Below are positions 18,740 through 27,804 of a DNA stretch of 64,000 bases, piece by piece. Source of the DNA: Herbaspirillum sp. (GTDB lineage Bacteria; Pseudomonadota; Gammaproteobacteria; Burkholderiales; Burkholderiaceae_D); NCBI GenBank assembly GCA_028292625.1, contig JAQGLY010000008.1, positions 62,001 through 126,000 on the forward strand, written 5' to 3'. Below the pieces are notes generated by a model. The model was given only the letters and a program-made list of their open reading frames with translations, had not been told where the DNA came from and did not search any database. The first letter of the stretch is position 1, and each line of letters opens with the position of its first letter. The position numbers and the translations under genes were made by a program.

Positions 18740-18988
18740 TCATCCCTGTGGGTATTGTTCCAAGCCCAGGAGTCGCTCGCTCAAACTCCAGAGACGATCG
18801 GCCGCTGCCGGATCGACCGCATAAGGCATCACGCCCTGCGGAACCGGATCGGCCCGGGGCGTTACATTGTTGCCCTCTCCCGTTCCATCAATGTCCCTTA
18901 GCGGCGCGATGTCGCAATTCTCGCAATAGACGCCGCCCATTGCTGCCACAACCGAATTGGAAGTAGCACAAAGACGATTCGCCGCCAA
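18740..18988 (-). pseudogene. 3' remnant of a short-chain dehydrogenase/reductase gene
   Basis: The minus strand reads AAMGGVYCENCDIAPL and GVMPYAVDPAAADRLWSLSE before a stop, which matches the C-terminal end of SDR family oxidoreductases (retinol-dehydrogenase-like, where GGVYCEDxDIA and PYAxDPxxAxRLWxLSE are typical). The Rossmann domain and the SYK active site are missing: homology stops abruptly near 18988, exactly where a VanB-type reductase fragment begins on the opposite strand. It is not functional. Confidence 0.7.
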
Positions 18989-19614
18989 GGTGGGATCGGG
19001 ATAACGCCATTGAAATCGATGGCGCATCGCCTCAGTGAAATGGGCATCGCCTTTGAGTTGCACTATTGCGCGCGTGCAATGGAAAATATCGCCTTCGCCG
19101 ACGAGTTAAAAAAATTGGGTGCGGCGAGTTGCTTCGATTCCATCTGGATAGTGGGAACCCAGAAAATGGATTAAACATTGCTGTATTTTTTGCCGATCCG
19201 CCTAATGGAATTAGTCTGTATTACTGCGGTCCGGCTGGGTTCATGGAAGCTTGTGCACAAGCGGCTAAACAACGCTCAGATTTGCATGTTTATTTTGAAC
19301 ACTTCAACGCGCCTGTTAAAGAAGCTGTCAAGATTGATCCGGAAGAACTGGCTGAGGATCTATTCATTCAGATTCAGAGCACAGGCCGGAGAATCGCCGT
19401 CAGAAAATACGAATCGCTAATTGATGCATTATCGATTTCCGGCGTGGAAATTCCAACCTCGTGCCAATCCGGCTTGTGTGGCACTTGCAAGACCCGTTAC
19501 CTCAGCGGACAGGTCGAGCACGGTGATTGCATTTTGAGTGATGCTGAGCATGAAGAGTATTTCACGCCCTGTGTTTCACATATCAGGAGTGGGACCGTGA
19601 TTTTGGATTTATAA
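18989..19614 (+). pseudogene. truncated, frameshifted VanB-type (PDR family) oxidoreductase
   Basis: The fragment starts within the NAD-binding motif GGIGITPLKSMAHRL, continues as GIAFELHYCARAMENIAFAD, then shifts frame in a run of seven A near 19118-19124. The second frame reads LRFHLDSGNPENGL, YYCGPAGFMEA and a complete C-terminal plant-type ferredoxin domain with SCQSGLCGTCKTRYL and TPCVS, ending at 19614. The N-terminal flavin domain (about 110 residues) is absent. Intact members reduce the Rieske oxygenase of vanillate or related aromatic demethylation. An ORF from 19066 could still express a 182-residue piece including the ferredoxin domain. Confidence 0.8.
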
Positions 19615-19877
19615 CAATGTGGCGCTGAATCGACTCGCTTAGTGCATAACGGAGCGTCAGTTTTGTGGGGCATTTCTATTGTCGCGCGCGGAGGAGTTCC
19701 GGGTTTGCCGGACGGGGATTCCGAAGATTGGGTCGAGCACGGAGAAAAAGTCATCGGCGGTGGCGTATTGAAAAGCTGAACGTGCCCACGACGGGGCATC
19801 CGCCGTGGAATCGCTATGGACCGGCGCCGGTGCGCAAGCGCCGAAATCCCTGAGCGACATTCCGTTTCTGGCCGATA
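19615..19877. other. short gap without a recognised gene
   Basis: About 263 bases between the reductase remnant and the PEP-CTERM gene. A plus-strand frame ends with LSDIPFLADIKQ and a stop at about 19888, which has the look of a gene end, but no family was recognised and no start or ribosome binding site supports it. It may be more decayed coding DNA. Confidence 0.35.
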
Positions 19878-20447
19878 TCAAGCAGTGAACATGCCGGTCG
19901 GTGGCTCCGTGTCTTTATTTCGACGTCGGCGCGTGGCTGCAAAACCGACTAAAGCAAGACCGCTCAGCAGCATCGCCCAGGTCGATGCTTCAGGAATCGG
20001 TATTATGTTGACGTTGCCGCCGAGGCTGCCGCCGTGAGTGCCGGTCACCGTTCCCAATACATTCAGCAAGTATCGGCCTTCCGGTACAAATGCTCCTAAA
20101 ACCCATGTGTCAAACCCCGGTAGGGTGACGTCGGGTACGCCCGTAGTGAACGTTGTTTGGGTGTTGAAGTTGCTCAGTGTAAAGCCGGTGATGTCCAGAC
20201 CAAAAAAGGGACCTAAAACGGCTACCGACGCGCCAAAGGCCGCCGGTCGCAAAAATTCCACGCCAAAAATTTCGTTAAAAGTCAGTCCTTTGTTACCCGC
20301 GCCGAGTGTCGCCGAGAAGCTCGTCGTAAGCGGGGTGCCGTTGAATTGCACGAGTGAATTCGCAACGTTAATATCCGCCGCGTTGGCCGCTGCGCCTGAA
20401 ACTAACAGGCTTGTTGCCAGCAGCATACCGATGATCGTTTTTCGCAT
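19878..20447 (-). CDS. PEP-CTERM sorting domain protein
   Basis: A 189-residue exported protein with a signal peptide (cleavage near ANA-ADI, residue ~24), a central beta-rich region with the DITGFTLSNFNTQTTF stretch typical of FxDxF-type members, and a C-terminal sorting signal: PIPEASTWAMLLSGLALVGF then ATRRRR. The motif is PEA rather than PEP, and 13 residues follow the arginines, which is slightly long. Such proteins are processed by exosortase (EpsH) and linked to exopolysaccharide. No exosortase gene lies in the window. Confidence 0.85.
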   Translation of the reverse strand: MRKTIIGMLLATSLLVSGAAANAADINVANSLVQFNGTPLTTSFSATLGAGNKGLTFNEIFGVEFLRPAAFGASVAVLGPFFGLDITGFTLSNFNTQTTFTTGVPDVTLPGFDTWVLGAFVPEGRYLLNVLGTVTGTHGGSLGGNVNIIPIPEASTWAMLLSGLALVGFAATRRRRNKDTEPPTGMFTA

Positions 20448-20720
20448 GATTGGTCTCCATTGAAATAAGAAAACATCTATTCCCTGAATAAAAGCGCATG
20501 CTGTAACGATGATGAAAAACGGTCAGCAATTTAAAGGCACGTTTCAGTGTCCCCATCCTCCCGAATGTTAACGAAAGACTAAACGTTGCCGCCTTTTTTT
20601 CCTATTATTTTTATTATTGTTAGTACACTATGTTGTTTAAACATCAAATTGTTTTTTGAAGGGTAGCCATCAAGAAATTAATTTATTCTTTGGGGTAAGG
20701 CGATCTGCCCACAATGGCAG
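20448..20720. other. AT-rich intergenic region
   Basis: A 273-base AT-rich gap between two minus-strand genes, with A/T runs around 20590-20700. It should hold the promoter of the PEP-CTERM gene. I see no clear terminator for the aldolase gene and no small gene. Confidence 0.5.
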
Positions 20721-21500
20721 CTAATCTTCCTTGATAAACCTATTAAACTTTTTCATGTAATCGGCAAAAAGAATCTTGTCGGTCCCGACAGTGAAATTCG
20801 TGCAGCCGAGCGCGCGCCAGCGTTCAATTGCTTTTTTGGCCTGTTTCAATTCAAGGTCGAAGTTCGGGATGAAGATATGGACATTGTGTTTTTTGCATAG
20901 CTCCATGACTTCCAGCATAAAATTAGTCACCTTCGGATGGTCCAGCTGTCCTCCAACTCCCAAGGCAACTGACAAATCAAAGGGCCCAAGCATTACGGCA
21001 TCCAAGCCGTCTGTGCTGATGATTTCCTTAATGTTCTTCATGCCATCTGCACCTTCGACTAGAATTATCACAACGGCGTCTTGATTGGCCTTGGTTGAAT
21101 AACGCTCCCATTCGCCTATAAGATGTTTTCCCGCCCTGATGCAAGGGCATGCCCCTCTTGAACCCTGAGGATAATATCGGGCAGATGAAATCGCTTTTTC
21201 TGCTTCCTCTTTGCTTGTGATCTGCGGAACGACAACGCCTTGCGCCCCAATGTCTAGCGCCTTCATGATAAGGTGCGGCTCATTTACTGCGACTCTGACA
21301 ATGGGTACGATGCCGGCTGCTTCGGCCGTCCTTACCAAGTTTTCCGCAGTCTCCAATCCAAAATAGCCATGCTCCGTGTCGATAATCGTAAAATCGAAAT
21401 CGGAATAGCCAATAATTTCCAGCATTTCGGGGCTGGCGCTCTGAGACCAGGTACCCAAAAGGAATTTAGATGAATTCAGTAACTCTTTTAATTTCGACAT
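20721..21500 (-). CDS. HpcH/HpaI family aldolase
   Basis: A 259-residue class II (metal-dependent) aldolase-type TIM barrel. The ATG at 21500 follows GGGGAACGAC and matches the usual family start (KFLLGTWSQSASPEMLEIIG). Motifs: DFTIIDTEHGYFGLETAENL (acid-base His region), GAQGVVVPQITSKEEAEKAI, ILVEGADGMKN with the metal-binding Glu, and GLDAVMLGPFDLSVALG with the metal-binding Asp. Relatives cleave 4-hydroxy-2-oxo acids to pyruvate or related 2-oxo acids plus an aldehyde. It is the last gene of the TRAP cluster, so it probably cleaves an intermediate from the imported acid. Confidence 0.88.
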   Translation of the reverse strand: MSKLKELLNSSKFLLGTWSQSASPEMLEIIGYSDFDFTIIDTEHGYFGLETAENLVRTAEAAGIVPIVRVAVNEPHLIMKALDIGAQGVVVPQITSKEEAEKAISSARYYPQGSRGACPCIRAGKHLIGEWERYSTKANQDAVVIILVEGADGMKNIKEIISTDGLDAVMLGPFDLSVALGVGGQLDHPKVTNFMLEVMELCKKHNVHIFIPNFDLELKQAKKAIERWRALGCTNFTVGTDKILFADYMKKFNRFIKED

Positions 21501-21678
21501 GTCGTTCCCCTTTTTCTGAAACTCGAAAGTAGATTCGCCCACGGACTTTTTATGTTTATCCCATGGGCCGCTCATCATTCCCACCACATCGATGAATCCA
21601 TGGCAAGACGAAGCGCGGCTCAAGCCCATGCTGCGAAAGAGGTTTCTCCGAAACCGGCGAAACCTTCATGCTGCGGGA

Positions 21679-22698
21679 TCAAGCCAGTCCGTTAGCAGTC
21701 CTAGTTAGGATGGCCCAGCTTTCATCGCCAAATTTTTTACGCCATTCCGCATAGAAGCCGGCCTTGTTCAATGCGTGACGGAAAGGCTTCGGATCTGTCC
21801 GATTGAAAAGCATGCCTTTCTCGGTCAGAGTTTTTTCCAAGGTGACGTTGAGTTTGGCGACATCACTGCGTAATTCCAATGCAGACCGGTTCAGATTCTT
21901 GGCCACAATTTCCTGAATATCCTTTGGCAAGGCATTCCAGGTCCGTGGATTCATCAGCATCCAATAGCCGTTCCACAGGTGATTGGTGATCGAACAGTAT
22001 TTCTGGACTTCATAAAGTTTGCCTGCGTAGATGGTCGACAGAGGATTCTCTTGTCCTTCGACGATCTTTGTTTGCAGTGCGGAATACAGCTCGTTGAAAT
22101 TCAGTGCGGTCGGTCCCGAATTGAATGCCTTGAACATGGACATCCACAACGGCGCGACCGGCACGCGTATCTTGAAGCTGCGCAGATCTTCTGGCAATTT
22201 GATCGGTTTCACGCTGCTGGTAATCTGGCGAAATCCGTTTTCCCAGATCTTGTCCATTACAAGAAGGCCAGCTTTATTGATGTTTTTGCGGACATGGGCA
22301 CCAAGCTCGCCGTCCATTGCCTTGCAGGCTTCTTCGTCGCTGCTAAAAGCAAAGCCGACGCCGCTGATCGACGCCACCGGAGTGAGGGTTCCCAGGATGA
22401 CGTCTGGCATCAAGGTCATTTCCAGGCCACCGGAGCGTACTTGGGCGAGCATATCGGTGTCACCACCGAGCTGATTGTTGCCGAAGATCTGTAGGTCGAA
22501 GCGCCCCGCGGTTTCTTCCTTGATTCGTACCGCGGCCTCCTGCATGCGCACATGAACCGGGTGCGTGTCCGGCAAGTCATGACCGCACTTGTAAGAAAAA
22601 TCGGCAGCTCGCGCAATGGACGGAAAAATCGTGATTGCTGGCAACGCGACCGCAGCGGCCGTAGAGCGCAGGAAACCGCGTCGGGATATCGTACTCAT
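21679..22698 (-). CDS. TRAP transporter solute-binding protein DctP type (copy 1)
   Basis: A 339-residue periplasmic protein with a twin-arginine-like leader (SRRGFLRSTAAAVALP, cleavage near ARA-ADF, residue ~32). Family marks are GHDLPDTHPVHVRMQEAA, FGNNQLGGDTDMLAQVRSGG, the carboxylate-binding Arg in FKIRVPVAPLW, and VEGQENPLS. It is a close paralogue of the binding protein at 26464-27480, sharing most of its residues. It binds an organic acid and delivers it to the fused DctQM permease. Having two paralogues in one cluster suggests two related ligands or redundancy. Confidence 0.92.
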   Translation of the reverse strand: MSTISRRGFLRSTAAAVALPAITIFPSIARAADFSYKCGHDLPDTHPVHVRMQEAAVRIKEETAGRFDLQIFGNNQLGGDTDMLAQVRSGGLEMTLMPDVILGTLTPVASISGVGFAFSSDEEACKAMDGELGAHVRKNINKAGLLVMDKIWENGFRQITSSVKPIKLPEDLRSFKIRVPVAPLWMSMFKAFNSGPTALNFNELYSALQTKIVEGQENPLSTIYAGKLYEVQKYCSITNHLWNGYWMLMNPRTWNALPKDIQEIVAKNLNRSALELRSDVAKLNVTLEKTLTEKGMLFNRTDPKPFRHALNKAGFYAEWRKKFGDESWAILTRTANGLA

Positions 22699-22782
22699 TT
22701 AAATAATCTCCTTTTTTATTAATAAAATTTTGAATACCATGGTTCGAAATGGAACCGTGCGCAGGATTGCGCTCATCACGCG

Positions 22783-23652
22783 TCAATCAATTTCGCTTTT
22801 CTCGCGAATCGCATATTTTTGGGTGCGGTTAGAGAAGGATTCGTATCCGAACCGGCTCTCGAACGTGCCGACATCCTCCAGAAGATGATTGACGTCATCC
22901 GCCCGGAACCCTTTTTGGAAGCGGCGCAATGCCTCTGCCATTCCCTTGGTCGCGGCATAGAGGCAAAACCCGTAATGGATGACGAGGTCGCCTGTGCCGG
23001 AGGAAGCAAAGCTCGGTCCGTCCGGCGTCTCAATGACGACGACCTTCCTTGATTGCTGCTTGCGAATCGCCTGCACCGTCTCCAGGTCGGCACCAGTAGG
23101 AAAAACCATATCGACACCGAGGTCGGAGAAGGCGCGCACGCGGCGCATGGCTTCGTCGACATCATGCGTCGCCCAGATTGCATCCGTCCTGGCGATGATC
23201 TGAAAATTCGGGTCTCTCCGCGCGTCAAGGGCGGCACGCAGTTTTGCCAGCATTTGTTCCAGAGGGATCAGTTGCTGAGGAAGATCCGTATGCTTGCCTC
23301 CTGCATGGTCCTCGATATGGATCGCCGAAACGCCGGCGTTCTCGAATGCGTGTACCGTGCGCCAGATATTGGCGGGATCATGGAATCCCCCTTCGGCGTC
23401 CGCGATAACCGGAACCTTCACTGCGTCGGCCACGGTTTTCGCATGCCGCACCAACTCATCGAGCGACAGGAGTCCCACGTCAGCGAACCCGTACCCGGAC
23501 GCGGCCGTACCATAACTGCCGATGTAGATAATGTCGAACCCAGCCTCCTCGACTAGTTTCGCGCTCAGCGCATCGTAAGTACCGGGCGCGACAATTGTCC
23601 GGTTTTGGTTGAATATCGCTTTCAGGGCAGCGTTTCTGTTTTGGTTTTCCAT
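22783..23652 (-). CDS. isocitrate lyase/PEP mutase superfamily protein
   Basis: A 289-residue TIM-barrel protein of the ICL/PEPM superfamily: GTYDALSAKLVEEAGFDIIY near residue 23, VPVIADAEGGFHDPANIWRT in place of the DADTGYG motif, SAIHIEDHAGGKHTDLPQQ and IIARTDA. The lyase signature K(K/R)CGH, with its catalytic Cys, reads GGKHT, so the Cys is missing. This argues against simple methylisocitrate-lyase chemistry; hydrolase or other C-C cleaving members also lack it. In the cluster it is the likely partner of the HpcH aldolase in breaking down the imported acid. Confidence 0.85.
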   Translation of the reverse strand: MENQNRNAALKAIFNQNRTIVAPGTYDALSAKLVEEAGFDIIYIGSYGTAASGYGFADVGLLSLDELVRHAKTVADAVKVPVIADAEGGFHDPANIWRTVHAFENAGVSAIHIEDHAGGKHTDLPQQLIPLEQMLAKLRAALDARRDPNFQIIARTDAIWATHDVDEAMRRVRAFSDLGVDMVFPTGADLETVQAIRKQQSRKVVVIETPDGPSFASSGTGDLVIHYGFCLYAATKGMAEALRRFQKGFRADDVNHLLEDVGTFESRFGYESFSNRTQKYAIREKSEID

Positions 23653-23689
23653 GATTTCCTTTTGATTTTTTCTGCGAGCGTTTGAGCGC

Positions 23690-24337
23690 TTACAGGACGA
23701 AATCCTTGTATTTCTCCAGCATTTGTCGAGCCGTGCGCATGCTTTCCCGCTTGAGTTGCTCCGCTTTTTCCGCGTCGCCTGCCCGCATCGCGGCGATGAT
23801 CGCGCGATGCTCGCTGAAGCTCTGTTCTGCCCGTCCGGGCAGAATCAGCGTTCGCCGGATCATCACTTCCGTCTTATCCCAGATACTGGTGAGGAAATCG
23901 CTCAGCGTTGGATTGTTTGCGGCTTCGATTGTCCGGGAACGGTAAGTTTTGACCGCCAAGTACATTCGTTCGCAATCTCCGTTGCAAACTGCATGTTCCA
24001 GATCGTGATTGAACAGGTCGACAAGATCTTCCCATGACTCCGGGCTGGAATTCTGAACGGCAAGCCGCGCACACAGCCCTTCGAGCAGTTCAAACACGTC
24101 GTAGATTTGCATCAGGCTGGCCGCATTCAATGTGGCGACGACCGCTCCCTGGTTGGGGATCCGGTCTACCAGGCCGCGTTGTTCCAGGAAGCCCAGCGCT
24201 TGACGGATGCGGGCACGGTTGACGCCGAACTCCTCCGCCAGCGGAATTTCCTTTAGCTTTGTCCCTGGAGGTATTTCGCGCCGGCTGATCCTCTCACGGA
24301 GGATGCCTTCAACATCCACAATACGTGGCTTAGCCAT
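23690..24337 (-). CDS. GntR-family regulator (FCD type)
   Basis: A 215-residue regulator with a winged helix at the N terminus (IPLAEEFGVNRARIRQALGF and RGLVDRIPNQGAVVA) and an FCD ligand-binding domain (IYDVFELLEGLCARLAVQN, then EHRAIIAAMRAGDAEKAEQL). It lies inside the TRAP cluster, transcribed with it between the permease and the PEP-mutase-fold gene. It probably controls the cluster in response to the substrate; candidate sites are the GTTAAC repeats upstream of the first gene. Confidence 0.9.
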   Translation of the reverse strand: MAKPRIVDVEGILRERISRREIPPGTKLKEIPLAEEFGVNRARIRQALGFLEQRGLVDRIPNQGAVVATLNAASLMQIYDVFELLEGLCARLAVQNSSPESWEDLVDLFNHDLEHAVCNGDCERMYLAVKTYRSRTIEAANNPTLSDFLTSIWDKTEVMIRRTLILPGRAEQSFSEHRAIIAAMRAGDAEKAEQLKRESMRTARQMLEKYKDFVL

Positions 24338-24378
24338 GCGTTTTCCTTCTCGTCCAGGTTAGGCCGGTCAAATATGTT

Positions 24379-26268
24379 TTAGAGGAATCCAATTGATATC
24401 CAAGGAATAGTTGCGATGATGAGCAAGGCAATAAACAGGGCGCCGAGGTAGGGCCAGACGCGCTTCATCGCGAGGTCCGGATTGACTTTCCCGATGGCGC
24501 AGGCTGCATAGAAACCTATACCGAACGGCGGCGCAAACAATCCCAAACCCATCGCGAACACGACTACCATCGCATAATGGACTTCATTGATCCCGGCGGT
24601 GCGGGCAAGTGGAAACAGCAATGGGCCGAACAACACGATCGCTGGAATGCCCTCAAGAAAGCTCCCAAGCACGACAAAGGCAAGCGCGGATACGATCAAG
24701 AAGCCGACCGCGCCACCGGGCACCACTGCCATCAGGTCGGCTAGCTGCTTCGAAAATCCTGATTGCGTCAGCGCCCATGCCATCGCTGTGGCGCAACCGA
24801 TAATGATCAGGATTGCACCGGACAAGGAAGCTGTTTCCACCAGCATTGGATAGAGACGCTTCCAGTTGAATTTGCGATAGATCAGCAGGCCGACGATAAA
24901 GGTATAGGCAACGCCGATGGTCGCAACTTCGGTAGCCGTCGCGACGCCTTCGACAACGGCTGTCCTGATCAGGAATGGCAGCGCCATGGCCGGCAGTGCG
25001 TACAGCAGGGCTTGACTGATTTCGCGGCCGGATGAGCGGCGCATATTTGCGGCAGCCTTGTTGCGGTTTTTAAACCAGACAACAATGACCAGGGCAATGG
25101 CGCCAACCACTGCGGGAAGGAATCCGCCGGTAAATAGCGCGGCGATCGACACGCCGGTTACCGATCCGATAGTGATCAGCACAAGGCTGGGTGGAATCGT
25201 CTCCGACATTGCGCCGGATGAACTTAACATGGCAACCAGCTCACCCTCATCCTCGCCTCGCTTCTTCATTTCCGGGAAAAGCGCGGGAGCCACCGCAGCC
25301 ATATCAGCCGCCTTCGAACCCGAGATTCCTGAAACCAGGTACATCGCCCCGATCAAAACGTAAGACAGTCCGCCGCGTACATGGCCGATCAGGCTTGCCA
25401 AGAAGCGAATCATTGCTTCCGCCATCCCCATGGCTTCAATTAGAGCGCCCAGAAAGACGAAAAGCGGGACCGACAGCAAGATCATTCCCGACATCCCTTC
25501 ATCCATGCGGCCCACTGCGACAATAAGCGGGGTAGTCGTCACGCTGGAAAGATAGGCCATCGTCGAGAGTCCGAACGCTGTCATGATCGGCACTCCGATC
25601 ATGACCATGAATGTCACCCCTACCAGGAAGAAAAGTATCAGATTGAAACTACCGAGTTGATGCAGCACCGGCTTGCCAATGAAAAGCAGCAAGGCTATCC
25701 CGCCAACAATCGCCCAAGAAAGCAGGAAATCCTTAAGCCTGGCCCGCTCCATCAAGCGCGAGATTGCAATTGCGAGCATGAAGGAGAATCCGACCGCAAT
25801 TGATGCAACCCGAAAAGCATGAGGGATTTCAAGCGCGGGCGTAGTGATAATCCATTCTTCCTTGACATACTCCCACGCAGGTCCCATTAGGAGCAGCATG
25901 AATGTCAGTACGATAACGCTGGCAAACGTTTCGAAAAATATCTGTTTTGCCGATGACATCCTTGCCAGAAAGGTAGTCAACCGCATATGCTCGCCGCGAC
26001 GCAGGGCAATTACGGCACCCAGCATCACAAGCCAGATGAAGAGCAATGAAGCCAGCTCATCGCCCCACATTAGCGGATCGCGCAAGACGTAGCGGAAGGT
26101 TACGTTTGTGAGGAGCAGGACAATCTCGGCAATAACCAAGATGACTGCGGGAATTTCAGTAATCCACTTGATGATGGTTTCAAGGCTCTGCCCAACTTTG
26201 GAAATACCGTTCGTCGAAGGGGTGGGCGTGGGCGCGCCCGCATGGCTCGCGTGGATAGAAGCGCTCAT
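24379..26268 (-). CDS. TRAP transporter permease, fused DctQ-DctM
   Basis: A 629-residue inner-membrane protein combining the small four-helix DctQ subunit (residues ~30-185; VTFRYVLRDPLMWGDELASL and RRGEHMRLTTFLARM are typical) with the large DctM subunit (about 200-629; VSGISGSKAADMAAVAPAL, SSSGAMSETIPPSLVLITIG, FLEGIPAIVLFGPLLFPLA). It imports an organic acid using the sodium gradient, fed by a DctP-type binding protein. A stem-loop lies between this gene and the upstream binding-protein gene. Confidence 0.94.
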   Translation of the reverse strand: MSASIHASHAGAPTPTPSTNGISKVGQSLETIIKWITEIPAVILVIAEIVLLLTNVTFRYVLRDPLMWGDELASLLFIWLVMLGAVIALRRGEHMRLTTFLARMSSAKQIFFETFASVIVLTFMLLLMGPAWEYVKEEWIITTPALEIPHAFRVASIAVGFSFMLAIAISRLMERARLKDFLLSWAIVGGIALLLFIGKPVLHQLGSFNLILFFLVGVTFMVMIGVPIMTAFGLSTMAYLSSVTTTPLIVAVGRMDEGMSGMILLSVPLFVFLGALIEAMGMAEAMIRFLASLIGHVRGGLSYVLIGAMYLVSGISGSKAADMAAVAPALFPEMKKRGEDEGELVAMLSSSGAMSETIPPSLVLITIGSVTGVSIAALFTGGFLPAVVGAIALVIVVWFKNRNKAAANMRRSSGREISQALLYALPAMALPFLIRTAVVEGVATATEVATIGVAYTFIVGLLIYRKFNWKRLYPMLVETASLSGAILIIIGCATAMAWALTQSGFSKQLADLMAVVPGGAVGFLIVSALAFVVLGSFLEGIPAIVLFGPLLFPLARTAGINEVHYAMVVVFAMGLGLFAPPFGIGFYAACAIGKVNPDLAMKRVWPYLGALFIALLIIATIPWISIGFL

Positions 26269-26341
26269 GGAAAATTCCTTAATTTGTTAGGAATACATGT
26301 CGGCATACGTTCGGGTTGTTCGACGGTTTCCTGTCTATTGC

Positions 26342-26368
26342 CTGTGCCGCCCGACATGGACGGCACAG
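26342..26368 (-). other. intercistronic stem-loop between TRAP binding protein and permease genes
   Basis: An 8-bp perfect stem (CTGTGCCG/CGGCACAG) with an 11-base loop in the 195-base gap. No T run follows. It could protect or attenuate the transcript so that the binding protein is made in excess over the permease, a common pattern. Confidence 0.4.
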
Positions 26369-26463
26369 CCAGAAGACGGAGAAAATGGAGGCATCGTCCG
26401 AGCGAAAACAAACCTGTTACGACTGACATTTCGTTGAAATGCTGACGCCGCGATCTCAGGCAA

Positions 26464-27480
26464 TTAACCTAATCCGTTAGCGTACTTAGAGAGGATGTCC
26501 CAACTTTCATCGCCAAACTTTTTGCGCCATTCGGCATAAAAACCAGCTTTGCTCAATGTGTCACGGAAAGGTTTCAAATCGGGCCGATTAAACGCCATGC
26601 CTTTCTCGGTCAGGGTCTTTTCCAGACTGACGTTGAGCTTGGCAACATCGCTGCGCTCATCCACCGCAGACTGTTTCATATGTTTGGCGACGATTTGCTG
26701 GATGTCCTTGGGCAGACTATTCCATGCGCGAGAGCCCATCAGCATCCAGTAGCCGCTCCACATGTGATTCGTGAGCGAGCAAAACTTTTGCACTTCGTAG
26801 GTTTTTTGCGTAAAAATATTCGATAGCGGATTCTCCTGGCCTTCGACAACCTTTGTCTGCAGGGCAGAATACAATTCGCTCGAGTTCAAGGCCGTCGGTC
26901 CCGAATTGAATGCCTTGAACATCGACACCCACAACGGCGCGGCCGGAACCCTGATCTTGAAGCCGCGCAGATCTTCCGGAGATTTGATCGGTTTCACATT
27001 GCTGGTGATTTGGCGGAAGCCGTTGTCCCAGATATTGTCCATTGCCTGCAAACCGACCTTGTTGATATTTTTGCGGAGGTGAGCGCCGAGTTCACCATCC
27101 ATGGCCTTCCAGACCTCGTCGTAATTGTTGAAGGCAAAGCCCATCCCGCTGATCGCCGCCACTGGCACAAGAGTTCCCAGAATCATGTCGGGCATCATCA
27201 CCATTTCCAGTCCGCCAGAGCGTACTTGGGCGAGCATATCGGTGTCACCACCGAGTTGGTTGTTGCCGAAAATTTGCAAATCGAAACGGCCCCTGGTTTC
27301 TGCCTTAATTCGCGCAGCCGCTTCCTGCAAACGAATATGGAGGGGATGGGTACTCGCTAGGTCATGGCCTAGCTTAAAAGAGAATTCCGCAGCGCGCGCA
27401 ATGGACGGCAAAAACGCAGCGGGCAGCACCGCCGCCGCCGCAGTGGTGCGAAGGAAGTTACGTCGGGATATCTTGGTCAT
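26464..27480 (-). CDS. TRAP transporter solute-binding protein DctP type (copy 2)
   Basis: A 338-residue periplasmic protein with twin-arginine-like leader (SRRNFLRTTAAAAVLP, cleavage near ARA-AEF). It keeps the same marks as copy 1: GHDLASTHPLHIRLQEAA, FGNNQLGGDTDMLAQVRSGG, the Arg in FKIRVPAAPLW and VEGQENPLS. It is the first gene of the cluster and lies directly upstream of the permease. The two copies share long identical stretches, so they arose by a fairly recent duplication. Confidence 0.92.
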   Translation of the reverse strand: MTKISRRNFLRTTAAAAVLPAAFLPSIARAAEFSFKLGHDLASTHPLHIRLQEAAARIKAETRGRFDLQIFGNNQLGGDTDMLAQVRSGGLEMVMMPDMILGTLVPVAAISGMGFAFNNYDEVWKAMDGELGAHLRKNINKVGLQAMDNIWDNGFRQITSNVKPIKSPEDLRGFKIRVPAAPLWVSMFKAFNSGPTALNSSELYSALQTKVVEGQENPLSNIFTQKTYEVQKFCSLTNHMWSGYWMLMGSRAWNSLPKDIQQIVAKHMKQSAVDERSDVAKLNVSLEKTLTEKGMAFNRPDLKPFRDTLSKAGFYAEWRKKFGDESWDILSKYANGLG

Positions 27481-27804
27481 TTCGTTGTCTCATTTTTATT
27501 TGATTTACGTAATTGGCGACCTCGGATAAAAGTAAAAATATGCCAAATTGTCGCCGCTACACTCGCATTGAAGGACATAGAAGGACTTTCATCCTTATCG
27601 TCCGCAAATCTTCTCTGTTTTCTGTTGAGTCACATTAAGATTACCATTAAGGTTAACTTTATTGTTAACAATTTTGTTAACAATAAATGATAGATGCATG
27701 GCTGCAACGAAATAATGTGTTATTTAGATTAAGAAAATGACAACAATAAGACGCGACTAGAATGTTCGGCAAAGGGGCCGCTGTCTTCGACATGGTTGTT
27801 GTTT
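27481..27804. other. AT-rich promoter region of the TRAP cluster with 12-base periodic repeats
   Basis: This gene-free stretch is markedly AT-rich. Between 27633 and 27684 the sequence repeats with a 12-base period: GATTAC (27639), GGTTAAC (27651), TGTTAAC (27663) and TGTTAAC (27675). The last two sit inside TTGTTAACAA palindromes. The two leftmost units also share CATTAAG. The array lies about 150-200 bases upstream of the first binding-protein gene and is a good candidate operator for the cluster's GntR regulator. Confidence 0.55.

Noticed and set aside
19615..19888. Plus-strand frame ending in LSDIPFLADIKQ
   Set aside because: It looks like a gene end but has no start, no ribosome binding site and no family I recognise.
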